From Chloroflexota bacterium (GTDB lineage Bacteria > Chloroflexota > Anaerolineae > Aggregatilineales > Phototrophicaceae), in NCBI GenBank assembly GCA_028873975.1, contig JAPPMO010000052.1, positions 60,764 to 124,763 on the forward strand: a stretch of 64,000 bases of DNA, read 5' to 3'. Made by a program: the position numbers and the translations under genes. The notes under the pieces were generated by a model, which was not told the DNA's origin, ran no database searches, and saw nothing but the letters and a program-made list of their open reading frames with translations. The number at the start of each line of letters is the position of its first letter. Position 1 is the stretch's first letter. Shown here piece by piece: positions 27,430 through 35,695 of the stretch.

Positions 27430-27459
27430 TTGACAATTGTCGACATTCTTGAATATTAT
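27430..27459 (+). promoter_or_regulatory. Second tandem promoter
   Basis: TTGACA at 27430-27435, 18-base spacer, TATTAT at 27454-27459. It lies just downstream of the first promoter in the same direction, giving a tandem pair. Confidence 0.6.
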
Positions 27460-27556
27460 ACGCTGCATCGGCGTTTTCACAGTTCGCGGACAACAGATTA
27501 GCCCGATTTTGCGGGGGCTGCCGCTGTCTGTCCATCACATTAAAGGAGAGTTCAGT

Positions 27557-28657
27557 TTGGCATCAAATACCAAAAGCGCAATCTTGGCGCAGCACCGGGC
27601 AAATGATGATTTGAACACCCCCCTCTTGTCGCAGGTGGCGCGGGCTGACAGCGACCTGGCGGCTGACGGCATGCGCAGCCCCCTCGCCGAACGGATCATC
27701 GCCGCCGCCTCGGCCGCGCTGGAAGACGGGCAAACGCATTATGTCGACGTGCCGGGTATCGGTCCCCTGCGCGCCGCTGTCGCCGACTATCTGAAGGTCT
27801 CCTCCGGGGCAAATTATCGTCAAGGCAACATCGTCATCACAGCCGGCCTGCAAGAATCGCGCTTTTTGAGCATACAGATGATCGGCGAACAATACGACAG
27901 CATCGCCCTGCCCGCTGTGGTCCATCCCGGCGTCCGCAAAGCCTTGGGCGTACGCAGCCGGAATCCCAGGACAATGCCCGTAGACCCGGCGCGAGGCTAC
28001 CTGCCGTCGATTGACGCTATCGCCGAGACTGCCTCCGATGGATGCCGCCTCTTTTACCTGGAATCGCCTTCTCGCTTGAGCGGCGCCGCATTTACCGCCG
28101 GCGAAGTCGCCGCCATCAGTCAAATTCTCGCGGACAAGGACGCCGCCCTGATCTGGGACCAAGGACTGGCGCCCTGGGTCGACGGCGCTTATGCCTCGCC
28201 CGCCGCGCTGGACAGCGATTGCGCGCGCGTTGCCGCCATCGGCGAAGCCTATAGCGGCATGGGCTTGGCAAGCTGGTTCGTCGGCTATATCGCCGCGCCG
28301 GAAGCCTGGGTGCCTGCCCTGCAATCGCAAAAGCAGATCATGGCGATCTGCACCAGCACCGCCTCGCAATATGCCGCGCTGGAAGCGGACCAACTCTACA
28401 GTGAAGCGCGGACGCGACAATTGTCGTTGCTGGGCGGGTTGCGCGCCGATTTACTCAGCGCGGCCAGCCAAGCCGGCTTGCGCGTCGTCAAGGGCGGAGC
28501 AGTCAACCTGATAGCGCTGCAATTGTCGGCGGACAACATGAACAGACTCCGCCGCGTGGGGATCGACTTCGCCGCCGGGCGCCTCTTCGGCGCGCCGGAT
28601 CTGGTCCGCCTCAATGTCAACCATTCAACCGCTGCTGCGCTGGCTGCGCTCAGCTGA
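27557..28657 (+). CDS. Aminotransferase-fold protein lacking the PLP lysine
   Basis: 366 residues from a TTG at 27557, chosen because AAAGGAGAG precedes it; the frame extends upstream through promoter DNA. The fold is that of class I/II aminotransferases: PLAERIIAAASAALEDGQ, PLRAAVADYLKV, VITAGLQESRFLSIQMI and a late LVRLNVNHS segment with the substrate-binding Arg. At the position of the Schiff-base lysine it has E230 (AIGEAYSGMG), where the downstream paralog has K230 (LSKSYSMTG). The NP of the PLP-binding SPNNP motif is also lost. It is probably not a working transaminase; it could be a regulatory partner or a degenerate copy. The neighbour starts 24 bases after its stop. Confidence 0.8.
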   Translation: MASNTKSAILAQHRANDDLNTPLLSQVARADSDLAADGMRSPLAERIIAAASAALEDGQTHYVDVPGIGPLRAAVADYLKVSSGANYRQGNIVITAGLQESRFLSIQMIGEQYDSIALPAVVHPGVRKALGVRSRNPRTMPVDPARGYLPSIDAIAETASDGCRLFYLESPSRLSGAAFTAGEVAAISQILADKDAALIWDQGLAPWVDGAYASPAALDSDCARVAAIGEAYSGMGLASWFVGYIAAPEAWVPALQSQKQIMAICTSTASQYAALEADQLYSEARTRQLSLLGGLRADLLSAASQAGLRVVKGGAVNLIALQLSADNMNRLRRVGIDFAAGRLFGAPDLVRLNVNHSTAAALAALS

Positions 28658-28681
28658 TCAGAAACCGAGGAATCTACCAAC

Positions 28682-29842
28682 ATGAGCCAGAAGAAAAAAT
28701 CCGGCACCAGTCTGCTCTATCAGCTGATCGGCGAAGCGCGCGGCTATGATGACGCTATTATCATGGGGCGCGGCGATCCCGATTTTGATACGCCGCCGCA
28801 TATCGTCGCCGCCGCCAAAGAGGCCATGATCCACCACCACAACGACTATAGTCCGCCGCAGGGACTGTTGCCATTGCGCCAAGCCATCGCTGAGCGCGTC
28901 AAGCGCGTCAACAATATCGATGTCGATCCCGAAAGCGAGGTCGTCGTCACCAACGGCGGGCAGGAAGCGCTCTTCCTGATGGTGCTGGCTGTTACTTCCC
29001 CGGGCGACGAAATGATCGTGCCCGAACCCAACTATAATACCTACGCCGACTCGCTGGCTTTCGCCGGCGGCGTCAAGGTCGAGGTGCAAACCTATGCCGA
29101 GACCGATTTCCGCGCCGATCCCGGAGTTGTCCGGCAGCTGATCACGGACAAAACGCGCTCGCTGCTGCTGGTTTCGCCCAATAATCCCGCCGCCAGCGTC
29201 ATCTCCCCTTCCGATATGCGAGAGATGCTGGACATCGCCATCGAACGGGATCTGATGATCCTGGCCGATGATATCTACGACCTGTTTGTTTATGACGATT
29301 TTCAACACGTCAGCCCGGCCTCCTTGCCCGGCGGCAAGGAGCGCGCGCTCACGCTCAACGCCTTGTCCAAATCCTATTCCATGACCGGCTGGCGCCTGGG
29401 CTGGATCGTCGGTCCAGCCGATCTGATGGCTCGCGTCGCCGAACTCAAGGCCGCCATCAGCGGAGGGACCTCGGTCATTTCTCAGTACGCCGGCATCGCC
29501 GCTTTGACCGGACCGCAGGACGCCGTCGAGATGATGGCGGAAGCCTATCGCAAGCGGCGGCGCATGGTCCTTGACGCGCTTGACGAGATGGGTATGCAAT
29601 ACGGTATGCCCCAGGGCGGCCAGTTCGTCTTCGCCGATATCGGCTTCACCGGCCTGGACAGCGCCGAAGTCGCCCAGCGCATGCTCACCGAACAGCACGT
29701 CCTGGCCTATCCGGGCTCGGCATTTTCCAAAGACCGCAAGGATTACCTGCGCATGACCTTCCTGCAACCGGAAGACCAATTGCTGGAAGGGCTGGAGCGC
29801 ATGAAAGTCGTCATGGACAACATCATGGCGGAAAAGAAGTGA
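28682..29842 (+). CDS. PLP-dependent aminotransferase, class I/II
   Basis: 386 residues, ATG at 28682 after GAGG. All key residues of fold type I aminotransferases are present: VTNGGQEAL near residue 80, SPNNPAA near 163 with the PLP-contacting Asn, DDIYDLF near 199 with Asp and Tyr, K230 in ALSKSYSMTGWRLG as Schiff-base lysine, and DYLRMTFLQP at the end with the carboxylate-binding Arg. It transfers amino groups from an amino acid to an oxo acid in the cytoplasm; the specificity is not clear. It lies in one operon with the lysine-less paralog upstream, under the tandem promoters at 27398-27459. Confidence 0.93.
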   Translation: MSQKKKSGTSLLYQLIGEARGYDDAIIMGRGDPDFDTPPHIVAAAKEAMIHHHNDYSPPQGLLPLRQAIAERVKRVNNIDVDPESEVVVTNGGQEALFLMVLAVTSPGDEMIVPEPNYNTYADSLAFAGGVKVEVQTYAETDFRADPGVVRQLITDKTRSLLLVSPNNPAASVISPSDMREMLDIAIERDLMILADDIYDLFVYDDFQHVSPASLPGGKERALTLNALSKSYSMTGWRLGWIVGPADLMARVAELKAAISGGTSVISQYAGIAALTGPQDAVEMMAEAYRKRRRMVLDALDEMGMQYGMPQGGQFVFADIGFTGLDSAEVAQRMLTEQHVLAYPGSAFSKDRKDYLRMTFLQPEDQLLEGLERMKVVMDNIMAEKK

Positions 29843-29878
29843 CATCAGCATCTGCGCAATTCAATGTCGACCGACGGG

Positions 29879-30301
29879 CAGGCCATCGCATCAAAATGAT
29901 AGCGGCTGAAATGGTGGGAATCTAAACTGAATATTAACCACAGAGAACACAGAAGTAAGTGCAAGTAAGTCATGCAAATTTTGCAAATTTTGCAAAAGCA
30001 ACGATCTGTAGGGGCGACATACCATGTCGCCCGAAACCACAAGTCGCGGCGGCAACGGGCGACCAGATTGGTCGCCCCTACAAGGCTCGCTTTAGTTGCA
30101 TGACTTTATTGGTTTTACTGAGGGCACAGAGAAAAACATAAATGTCTTATTTCAACTGTGTTTTCGAGTGAAAAAACGCGTTTAGCTTATCACTCTTTCT
30201 CATGCTTAGTCTCGGATTTTAGAAGAAATGTCGTCTGAACACCAAGTAACTCTGCGCGCTCTGCGCGCTCTGTGTTGAAAAAATTTGATGCGATTGCCTT
30301 G
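29879..30301. mobile_element. MITE-like element with CAGGGCAATCGCATCAAA-type ends
   Basis: Left end at 29879-29897 (CAGGCCATCGCATCAAAAT) and right end at 30282-30301 are imperfect inverted copies of the ends of the element at 63652-63794. Inside are two CTCTGTG-type blocks in opposite directions (29936-29956 and 30248-30275) and a large inverted pair of GGGCGAC hairpins (30008-30081). No transposase is encoded. The element fills nearly the whole 480-base gap between the aminotransferase and SDR genes. Confidence 0.55.
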
Positions 30302-30322
30302 GGCCGACGAATGGAATGAGCG

Positions 30323-31045
30323 ATGAAAAAGCCATTGGAAGATAAAGTAGCGGTCGTCAGCGGCGCGAGCAACGGATTGGGACGAGCAACGGCGGAGCGC
30401 CTGGCGGCATTGGGCGCTCATGTCTGTCTGCTGGCTCGGCGCATGGGCCCCTTGCAAGAGACGGCGGAGGCAATCAAAAGCGCCGGCGGCGCAGCCAGCG
30501 TCTTCCCTTGCGATGTCTCCGACCCGGCACAGGTGCAAGCCACGGCTGCCGCTATCCAACAAGCCTTAGGGCATGTCCATATCCTGGTCAACAATGCCGG
30601 CATTCCCGCGCCCCGCAGCTTCGCCGAAACCAATTTCAGCGATTGGGACGCGGTCATCGGCGCCAACCTGTCCGGCGTCTTCTATCTGACGCGCGCGCTT
30701 TGGGAAGCGCTGATCGCCGCCGATGGCGCCTATGTGATCACCATATCCGGCACGGCCGGTTTGCGCGGCGGCGGCAGCCCGGCTTATGGCGCCGCCAAGT
30801 TCGCTTTGACGGGCTTGAACCACGCCATCGCCAAGGCTGGCGCAGACCATCAGATCCGCGCCACGATTCTTTACCCGGGCGGCATCGACACCGGCTGGCG
30901 CGGCGCGCCCATCGGACTCAAGCCGCGCAGCGAAATCATGGATCCGGCTGTCATCGCCGAAATGATCGGGCAACTGGTCACATCGCCGCCCGAATTCGTG
31001 GTCAACGAAGCCGTGCTGAACCCCCTGGATCAACCCTACATGTAA
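30323..31045 (+). CDS. Short-chain dehydrogenase/reductase
   Basis: 240 residues, ATG at 30323. Classical SDR: cofactor motif GASNGLG at 14-20, NNAG at 90-93, active-site Asn near 115, Ser142 in ISGTAG, Tyr155 and Lys159 in YGAAK. The residue after the second strand (LARR at 37-40) favours NADP(H). It oxidises an alcohol or reduces a carbonyl in the cytoplasm. It lies 10 bases upstream of the Ldh-type dehydrogenase gene, so two oxidoreductases act in the same operon. Substrate not determinable. Confidence 0.94.
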   Translation: MKKPLEDKVAVVSGASNGLGRATAERLAALGAHVCLLARRMGPLQETAEAIKSAGGAASVFPCDVSDPAQVQATAAAIQQALGHVHILVNNAGIPAPRSFAETNFSDWDAVIGANLSGVFYLTRALWEALIAADGAYVITISGTAGLRGGGSPAYGAAKFALTGLNHAIAKAGADHQIRATILYPGGIDTGWRGAPIGLKPRSEIMDPAVIAEMIGQLVTSPPEFVVNEAVLNPLDQPYM

Positions 31046-31055
31046 GGGCGCATTC

Positions 31056-32123
31056 ATGGCATACGAAGTTCAAGACGCATCGCTCGTCAACCACTACTCG
31101 CCGTCGACCCTGAAGGACTTCGCATGTCGCTTCCTGCGGGCTCTGGGCGCGACGGCCGAAGAAGCCGACATCATCAGCGACGGTCTGATGACGGCGTCGC
31201 AATGGTGGCACCCGGGCCAAGGACAAGGGCTGGAGAAACTCTTCCGATATCATCGGCGGGTCAACAACGGCGGCATCCAACCCGACGCGCCCATGCGCTG
31301 GCTGCGCGACGCGCCGGCTTTTGCCCTGCTGGACGCGGCCAAAGGCTTCGGCTATGTCGCCGCGGACCGCGCCATGAAGCGCGCGGTCGCAAAAGCGGAA
31401 TCGTCCGGCATCGCCATGGTCGGCGTGCAGCACAGCAATCACTTCGGCATCGCCGGCTATCACGCGCTGACCGCCGCCAAAGCCGGCTTGATCGGCTGGT
31501 CCTTCACCAACGCCAAAGCGGAAATGGCCCCCTGGGGCTCGGCCAAGCCCGTGCTGGGCACCAATCCCTGGGGCATCGCCATCCCCCGCAGCGACGATCA
31601 AGCCATCGTTCTGGACATGGCTTTGACCATGTCCGGCAAAGGCATGATGCGCTGGTACGAGCAGGAAGGGCGCCCGATGCCCAACAATTGGGCGCTGACG
31701 CCCGACGGTCAAATCACCACCGATCCCGCCGCCGCCCGGGACGGGCCCATGCTGCCCATCGGCGAATACAAGGGTTACGGCTTGAGCCTGGTCACCGATG
31801 TGCTGGCCGGCGTCATGACCGGCGCGCGCTTCGGCTTGAATGTCTTCCAGGACGACCGCAATTTCGATGTCGGCCACATGATGATCGCCATTGATCCGGC
31901 GGCGCTGATGAGCCGAGAGGATTATGACCAACGGCTGGCGCAGCTGGTCGCCCAGGTCAAAAGCGCCCCAGCCATTGATGAGAGCAGACCCGTCCTGCTG
32001 CCGGGCGAGGTCGAGTTCCGGCGCATGGACGAGCGGCAAAAGAAGGGCATCCCGGTCTCGCGCGAGACGGTCGCCGGCCTGAGAGATCTGGCGGCCGACC
32101 TGGACCTGGACTTCACTTTATGA
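31056..32123 (+). CDS. Malate/L-lactate dehydrogenase-type (Ldh family) oxidoreductase
   Basis: 355 residues, ATG at 31056. It belongs to the YlbC/ComC/delta1-piperideine-2-carboxylate reductase fold (PF02615), not to classical Rossmann LDH. Typical segments are GVQHSNHFGIAGYHA with the catalytic His near residue 128, PVLGTNPWGIAIP, GEYKGYGLSLVTDVLAGVM-type glycine-rich stretch near 245 and FDVGHMMIAID. Family members reduce 2-oxo acids or cyclic imines with NAD(P)H. In this operon it could act on oxo acids from the aminotransferase or on cyclic imino acids. The reaction is an inference from family. Confidence 0.92.
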   Translation: MAYEVQDASLVNHYSPSTLKDFACRFLRALGATAEEADIISDGLMTASQWWHPGQGQGLEKLFRYHRRVNNGGIQPDAPMRWLRDAPAFALLDAAKGFGYVAADRAMKRAVAKAESSGIAMVGVQHSNHFGIAGYHALTAAKAGLIGWSFTNAKAEMAPWGSAKPVLGTNPWGIAIPRSDDQAIVLDMALTMSGKGMMRWYEQEGRPMPNNWALTPDGQITTDPAAARDGPMLPIGEYKGYGLSLVTDVLAGVMTGARFGLNVFQDDRNFDVGHMMIAIDPAALMSREDYDQRLAQLVAQVKSAPAIDESRPVLLPGEVEFRRMDERQKKGIPVSRETVAGLRDLAADLDLDFTL

Positions 32124-32187
32124 GTTATCCGAGGCAAGGTGGAAGAGACAGTAAAGGCTGATTCAAGATTATTTGAGGACAAACTTT

Positions 32188-34251
32188 ATGGACAATCGCT
32201 CGCAAATTGACGTGGCGCGCCGGCGTGGTCTCATCCCCGAAGACTTGCTGAACTTCCGCTGGCTGGCTGAGCTGGCGCTCTCGCCCTCCGGCATGCAGAT
32301 CGCCTACACGATTCGCCGCCCCGATGCCGCCTCCAACGACTACATTTCCCACCTTTACTTGCACGACCTGGGCACGGATTCAGCGGCGCGCCTGACGGAC
32401 GGCGACGGCCAAGTCTCTTCAATCGCCTGGAGCCGCGACAGCAGCCGCGTCGCCTACAGCTACAGCGACAGCGAAGGCGCTTCGGTACGCGTGATCAACG
32501 TGCAGGACGACTTCGAAGATGTCTACCCGACTGACGGCGCGTCCATGACCAGCCTCGATTGGTCCGCCGACGGGGGCAAGCTGGTCGGCGCGCGCTGGAC
32601 TCCCATGCGCAGCGCCGATGATCGCGGACCCGCCGAAGGCATACCCAAGCCGACCATCAAAGTGGTGCGCCGCTTGCGCTACAAGCAGGACGGCGTCGGC
32701 TGGGTCCATGATCGATTTCTGCAGATCTGGGTGCTGGAACTGGAAACCGGCGACCTGGTTCAAGTCACCCACAGCGAATGCGACTATTCCTCGCCCAGCT
32801 GGAGCAACCGCGGCGACCGGCTCGCTTTTGTCGGCATGGCTCGCGAGCAGAATACGCCGCTCGGATACGGGCAGATCCTCATCTGCGACTATCCCGACAG
32901 CGAAGCGCGCTTGCTGCTGCCGGGCTGGCAAGGCACCGCTTTCAGCCCGGTCTGGGGCGACAACGATCGTCATATCGCCTTCGCCGGGCACAACCTGGCG
33001 CCGCCGGTCAATCGGCGCAACTTCTGGCAGCCGCACCTGGCCGATGTCGCCGCCGGAACCGCCATCAAGCTGGGCGCCGATATCGACGAGGAAGTCGGCA
33101 ATTACGGCGTTTCCGACCAGCGCAAGGGTCTGACCAACGTGACCATGAAGTGGGCTGTCGGCGACGAATGGATCTACTTCCTGATGACCGAACAAGGCGC
33201 CAGCAACCTCTATCGCATCAACACCGCCGGCGCATACGAGAAACTGGTCGGCGGCGACAGCACCACCTTCGACTACAGCCCGGCCAAAGGCGGCATGGTC
33301 GCTTACGGGCAAGCCGACCCTGCCAACCCGGGCGAGCTGTATTTTTGGCAAAACGGCAGCGCGCGCAAGTTGACCAATCTCAACCCCTGGCTGCGCGATC
33401 ATGAACTGGCTGCGCCCGAATCTTATTGGTACGACGGCGTCGACGGCGCCAAGGTGCATGCCTGGTCAATCAAACCACTAAACTTTGAGGAAGGCAAAAA
33501 ATACCCGCTCGTCCTCTATGTACATTGCTCAATGTTTTCCTGGGACTTCAATCACGAGTTCCAGATCTATGCCAACGCCGGCTATGCCGTAGCCTATTTT
33601 AACCAGCGCGGCACCACCGCCGGTTACGGGCAAGCCTGGACCAAAGCCAGCGAAGGCGATCAAGGCGGCAAAGACTATGAGGAAACCATGCTGGGCGTCG
33701 ATGAACTGGTCGCGCGTCCCTATATCGATAGCGAGCGCATGGGCATCACCGGCGGCAGTTGCGGCGGCTTTATGACCAACTGGGTCGTCGGGCATACCGA
33801 TCGCTTCGCCGCGGCCGTCACGCAGCGCTCGATCGTCAACCAGATCAGCTTCTTCGGGACCTCGGATATCGGTCCCGAATGCACCGGCGGCGAGACGCGC
33901 ACCGATCCCTGGCGCGATCTGCAGAGCAGTTGGGCGCAATCGCCCGTCGCCTATATTGACAATATCAATACGCCGCTGCTCATCATCCATAGCGACCAGG
34001 ACCATCGCTGCGCGCTGGAGCAAGCCGAGCAGATGTTCGCCGCCCTGCGCTGGCGCGGCAAACCAGTCGAGTTGGTCATTTTCGAAGGCGAAAATCACGA
34101 CCTGTCCCGCGGCGGCCGCCCGGGCAATCGCATCGAACGACAGCATCGCCTCCTGGGCTGGTTCAAGAAATACCTGGGGACGAACCCCACCCCCACCCCC
34201 CAGCCCCCTCCCCAAAGCATTGGAGAGGGGGAGCGTAATGAGGCGGAGTGA
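32188..34251 (+). CDS. S9 family prolyl oligopeptidase-like serine peptidase
   Basis: 687 residues from the ATG at 32188, which follows TTTGAGG; a TTG 15 bases upstream is in frame but less likely. The first 400 residues form a beta-propeller-like region with WSRDSSRVAYS and WSNRGDRLAFVG repeats. The alpha/beta-hydrolase domain carries the triad Ser524 in GGSCGGF, Asp603 in SDQDH and His637 in GENHDLS. Family members cleave short peptides, often after Pro or acylated residues. No signal peptide, so cytoplasmic. The last 25 or so residues (NPTPTPQPPPQSIGEG) are encoded by an intergenic-type repeat that has been read through, so the natural end was probably near residue 660. Confidence 0.93.
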   Translation: MDNRSQIDVARRRGLIPEDLLNFRWLAELALSPSGMQIAYTIRRPDAASNDYISHLYLHDLGTDSAARLTDGDGQVSSIAWSRDSSRVAYSYSDSEGASVRVINVQDDFEDVYPTDGASMTSLDWSADGGKLVGARWTPMRSADDRGPAEGIPKPTIKVVRRLRYKQDGVGWVHDRFLQIWVLELETGDLVQVTHSECDYSSPSWSNRGDRLAFVGMAREQNTPLGYGQILICDYPDSEARLLLPGWQGTAFSPVWGDNDRHIAFAGHNLAPPVNRRNFWQPHLADVAAGTAIKLGADIDEEVGNYGVSDQRKGLTNVTMKWAVGDEWIYFLMTEQGASNLYRINTAGAYEKLVGGDSTTFDYSPAKGGMVAYGQADPANPGELYFWQNGSARKLTNLNPWLRDHELAAPESYWYDGVDGAKVHAWSIKPLNFEEGKKYPLVLYVHCSMFSWDFNHEFQIYANAGYAVAYFNQRGTTAGYGQAWTKASEGDQGGKDYEETMLGVDELVARPYIDSERMGITGGSCGGFMTNWVVGHTDRFAAAVTQRSIVNQISFFGTSDIGPECTGGETRTDPWRDLQSSWAQSPVAYIDNINTPLLIIHSDQDHRCALEQAEQMFAALRWRGKPVELVIFEGENHDLSRGGRPGNRIERQHRLLGWFKKYLGTNPTPTPQPPPQSIGEGERNEAE

Positions 34252-34361
34252 TAATTCTGGCGTACTTGCGCGTGCAAGCAGTTTGACGCACGACGCGTAT
34301 CGCAAACGCGAGAACAAGTCTCCCCCCATTGCAATGGGGGGAGATTTAGAGGGGGGTTGAA
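34184..34361. repeat. BIME-like repeat pair overlapping the peptidase 3' end
   Basis: Left unit 34184-34234 (hairpin centre CCAAAGCATTGG at 34212-34223) is inside the S9 peptidase frame. Right unit 34318-34361 contains a perfect CCCCCCATTGCAATGGGGGG-type palindrome and the GAGGGGGGTT tail. About 80 bases of unique DNA separate them. Confidence 0.8.
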
Positions 34362-34370
34362 TTGTCATTT

Positions 34371-34436
34371 AGGGCTGACCTATCAGGTCGCCCGAAAAAT
34401 GATCGAAACTACGGGGGCGACCTAAGAAGTCGCCTG
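34371..34436. repeat. GACC/GGTC and GACCT/AGTCGCC hairpins
   Basis: Two members of the GGGCGACC palindrome family sit directly before the aspartoacylase-family gene: GACCTATCAGGTC near 34377 and GGCGACCTAAGAAGTCGCC near 34414. They may shape the leader of that gene. Confidence 0.5.
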
Positions 34437-34451
34437 AAAAGGAGAAACTGC

Positions 34452-35489
34452 ATGTTAAAAGTAGGCAATCTAAGCGCCAGCGCCGGTGAAAAGACCTTCG
34501 GCTATCTGGAGACAGCCCAGTCGCGCTCCGGCATCCGGCTTGATGTCCCCGTGCATTTGATCGCCGGGGCGCAGCCGGGACCCACGCTCATGCTGCAAGG
34601 CGCGATCCACGGCGCCGAAATCATCGGTTCCATCGCCATTCTCGATTTCGTCGCCAAAGCCGATCCCGCAGCCATCCGCGGCAATGTCATCGCCGTGCCC
34701 GTCGTCAATCGCGCCGGCTTTGAACTTGGCACCCGCGGCTCCAACGTCGACGACAAGGATATCAGCCGCCTCTTCCCCGGCAAGAAGGACGGCAGCGTCT
34801 CCGACCAGACCGCTTATATCTACTTCCAGGAAACCATCACCCAAGCTGATGTTCTGATCGATTTCCACGCCGGCGCCCGCACCGCCTATGAGCGCTATGT
34901 CCTGTTTACGGCGGAGGAAGACCCGGACAACTTGACCTTGATGGAAGAGCGGCGGCGCAAGCTGGTGGTGGCATTCGGTCTCGATCAAGCGGCTTTCTTC
35001 CCGCCGGGCACCTTCGGCAGCGGCGCCTCCAAAGTCGCGATCGAGGAGGCGAATACCCTGCAGATCACGCTCGAATTTGGCGGCGGCACCGGCTGGTTCA
35101 AAAATGGCGAGGACAATGTGCGCGATGCCGAACGCGGCATCTGGAATATCTTGAAAGCCATGGGCATGATCGACGGCGAGCTCGAAGCCGACGGTCCCCT
35201 CTGCACCGTCTACGAAGCCGGCGTCGTCATCTGGAAACCGGCCGTGGACGGGCTGTTCATCCGCGACAGCAAATTCCGCGACGAGCTCAAAGCCGGCGAT
35301 GTTTATGGCCGGCTGGTCGACCCCTACACCGGCGACCTGCTGGCGGAAATGCCGACGCCTAAAGACGGCATCGTGATACCGAGCGGGCAAGAGTGGCCCA
35401 CCGTCGGCGCCACCTCCATCGGCATCCTCGGGTCCATCGACCGCATCGAAGATCGCCGCGCGCTGGACCTGTCCGTCTCATTCGATTGA
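34452..35489 (+). CDS. Succinylglutamate desuccinylase/aspartoacylase family zinc hydrolase (DoeB/EutE-like)
   Basis: 345 residues from the ATG at 34452 after AAGGAG; the frame extends upstream only through repeats. Zinc ligands are intact: His53 and Glu56 in IHGAE, and His139 in DFHAG. RLFPGKKDGS near residue 110 and LEFGGGTGW near 208 are also typical. The family (PF04952, COG3608) removes acyl groups from N-acylated amino acids; ectoine-pathway deacetylases are members. A degenerate paralog follows downstream, and OCD-family and M24 genes lie in the same direction. Cytoplasmic. The exact acyl substrate is not evident. Confidence 0.9.
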   Translation: MLKVGNLSASAGEKTFGYLETAQSRSGIRLDVPVHLIAGAQPGPTLMLQGAIHGAEIIGSIAILDFVAKADPAAIRGNVIAVPVVNRAGFELGTRGSNVDDKDISRLFPGKKDGSVSDQTAYIYFQETITQADVLIDFHAGARTAYERYVLFTAEEDPDNLTLMEERRRKLVVAFGLDQAAFFPPGTFGSGASKVAIEEANTLQITLEFGGGTGWFKNGEDNVRDAERGIWNILKAMGMIDGELEADGPLCTVYEAGVVIWKPAVDGLFIRDSKFRDELKAGDVYGRLVDPYTGDLLAEMPTPKDGIVIPSGQEWPTVGATSIGILGSIDRIEDRRALDLSVSFD

Positions 35490-35497
35490 TAGACTAA

Positions 35498-35683
35498 CCC
35501 CTCCCCCCAACACCCTCCCCGAGGCATCTGCGCGGGGACTAAGGAAGTGGGCGATGCGAGTGGCTTGGATTTGAGAATAGCCGAGCAAGTATCGAAATCA
35601 CCTTCAGCCGAGTCGCACGCACGAGGCGTCACCCCTCTCCATTGCTATGGGGAGGGGCCGGGGGTGGGGTAGAATACAAAGGA
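35498..35683. repeat. BIME-like repeat pair between the two aspartoacylase-type genes
   Basis: Left unit 35498-35540 and right unit 35630-35683 are oppositely oriented, with outer ends CCCCTCCCCCCAACACC and GGGGCCGGGGGTGGGGTAG. The right hairpin has the centre CATTGCTATG. About 90 bases of unique DNA lie between them. Confidence 0.75.
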
Positions 35684-35695
35684 GAAAACACAAAA

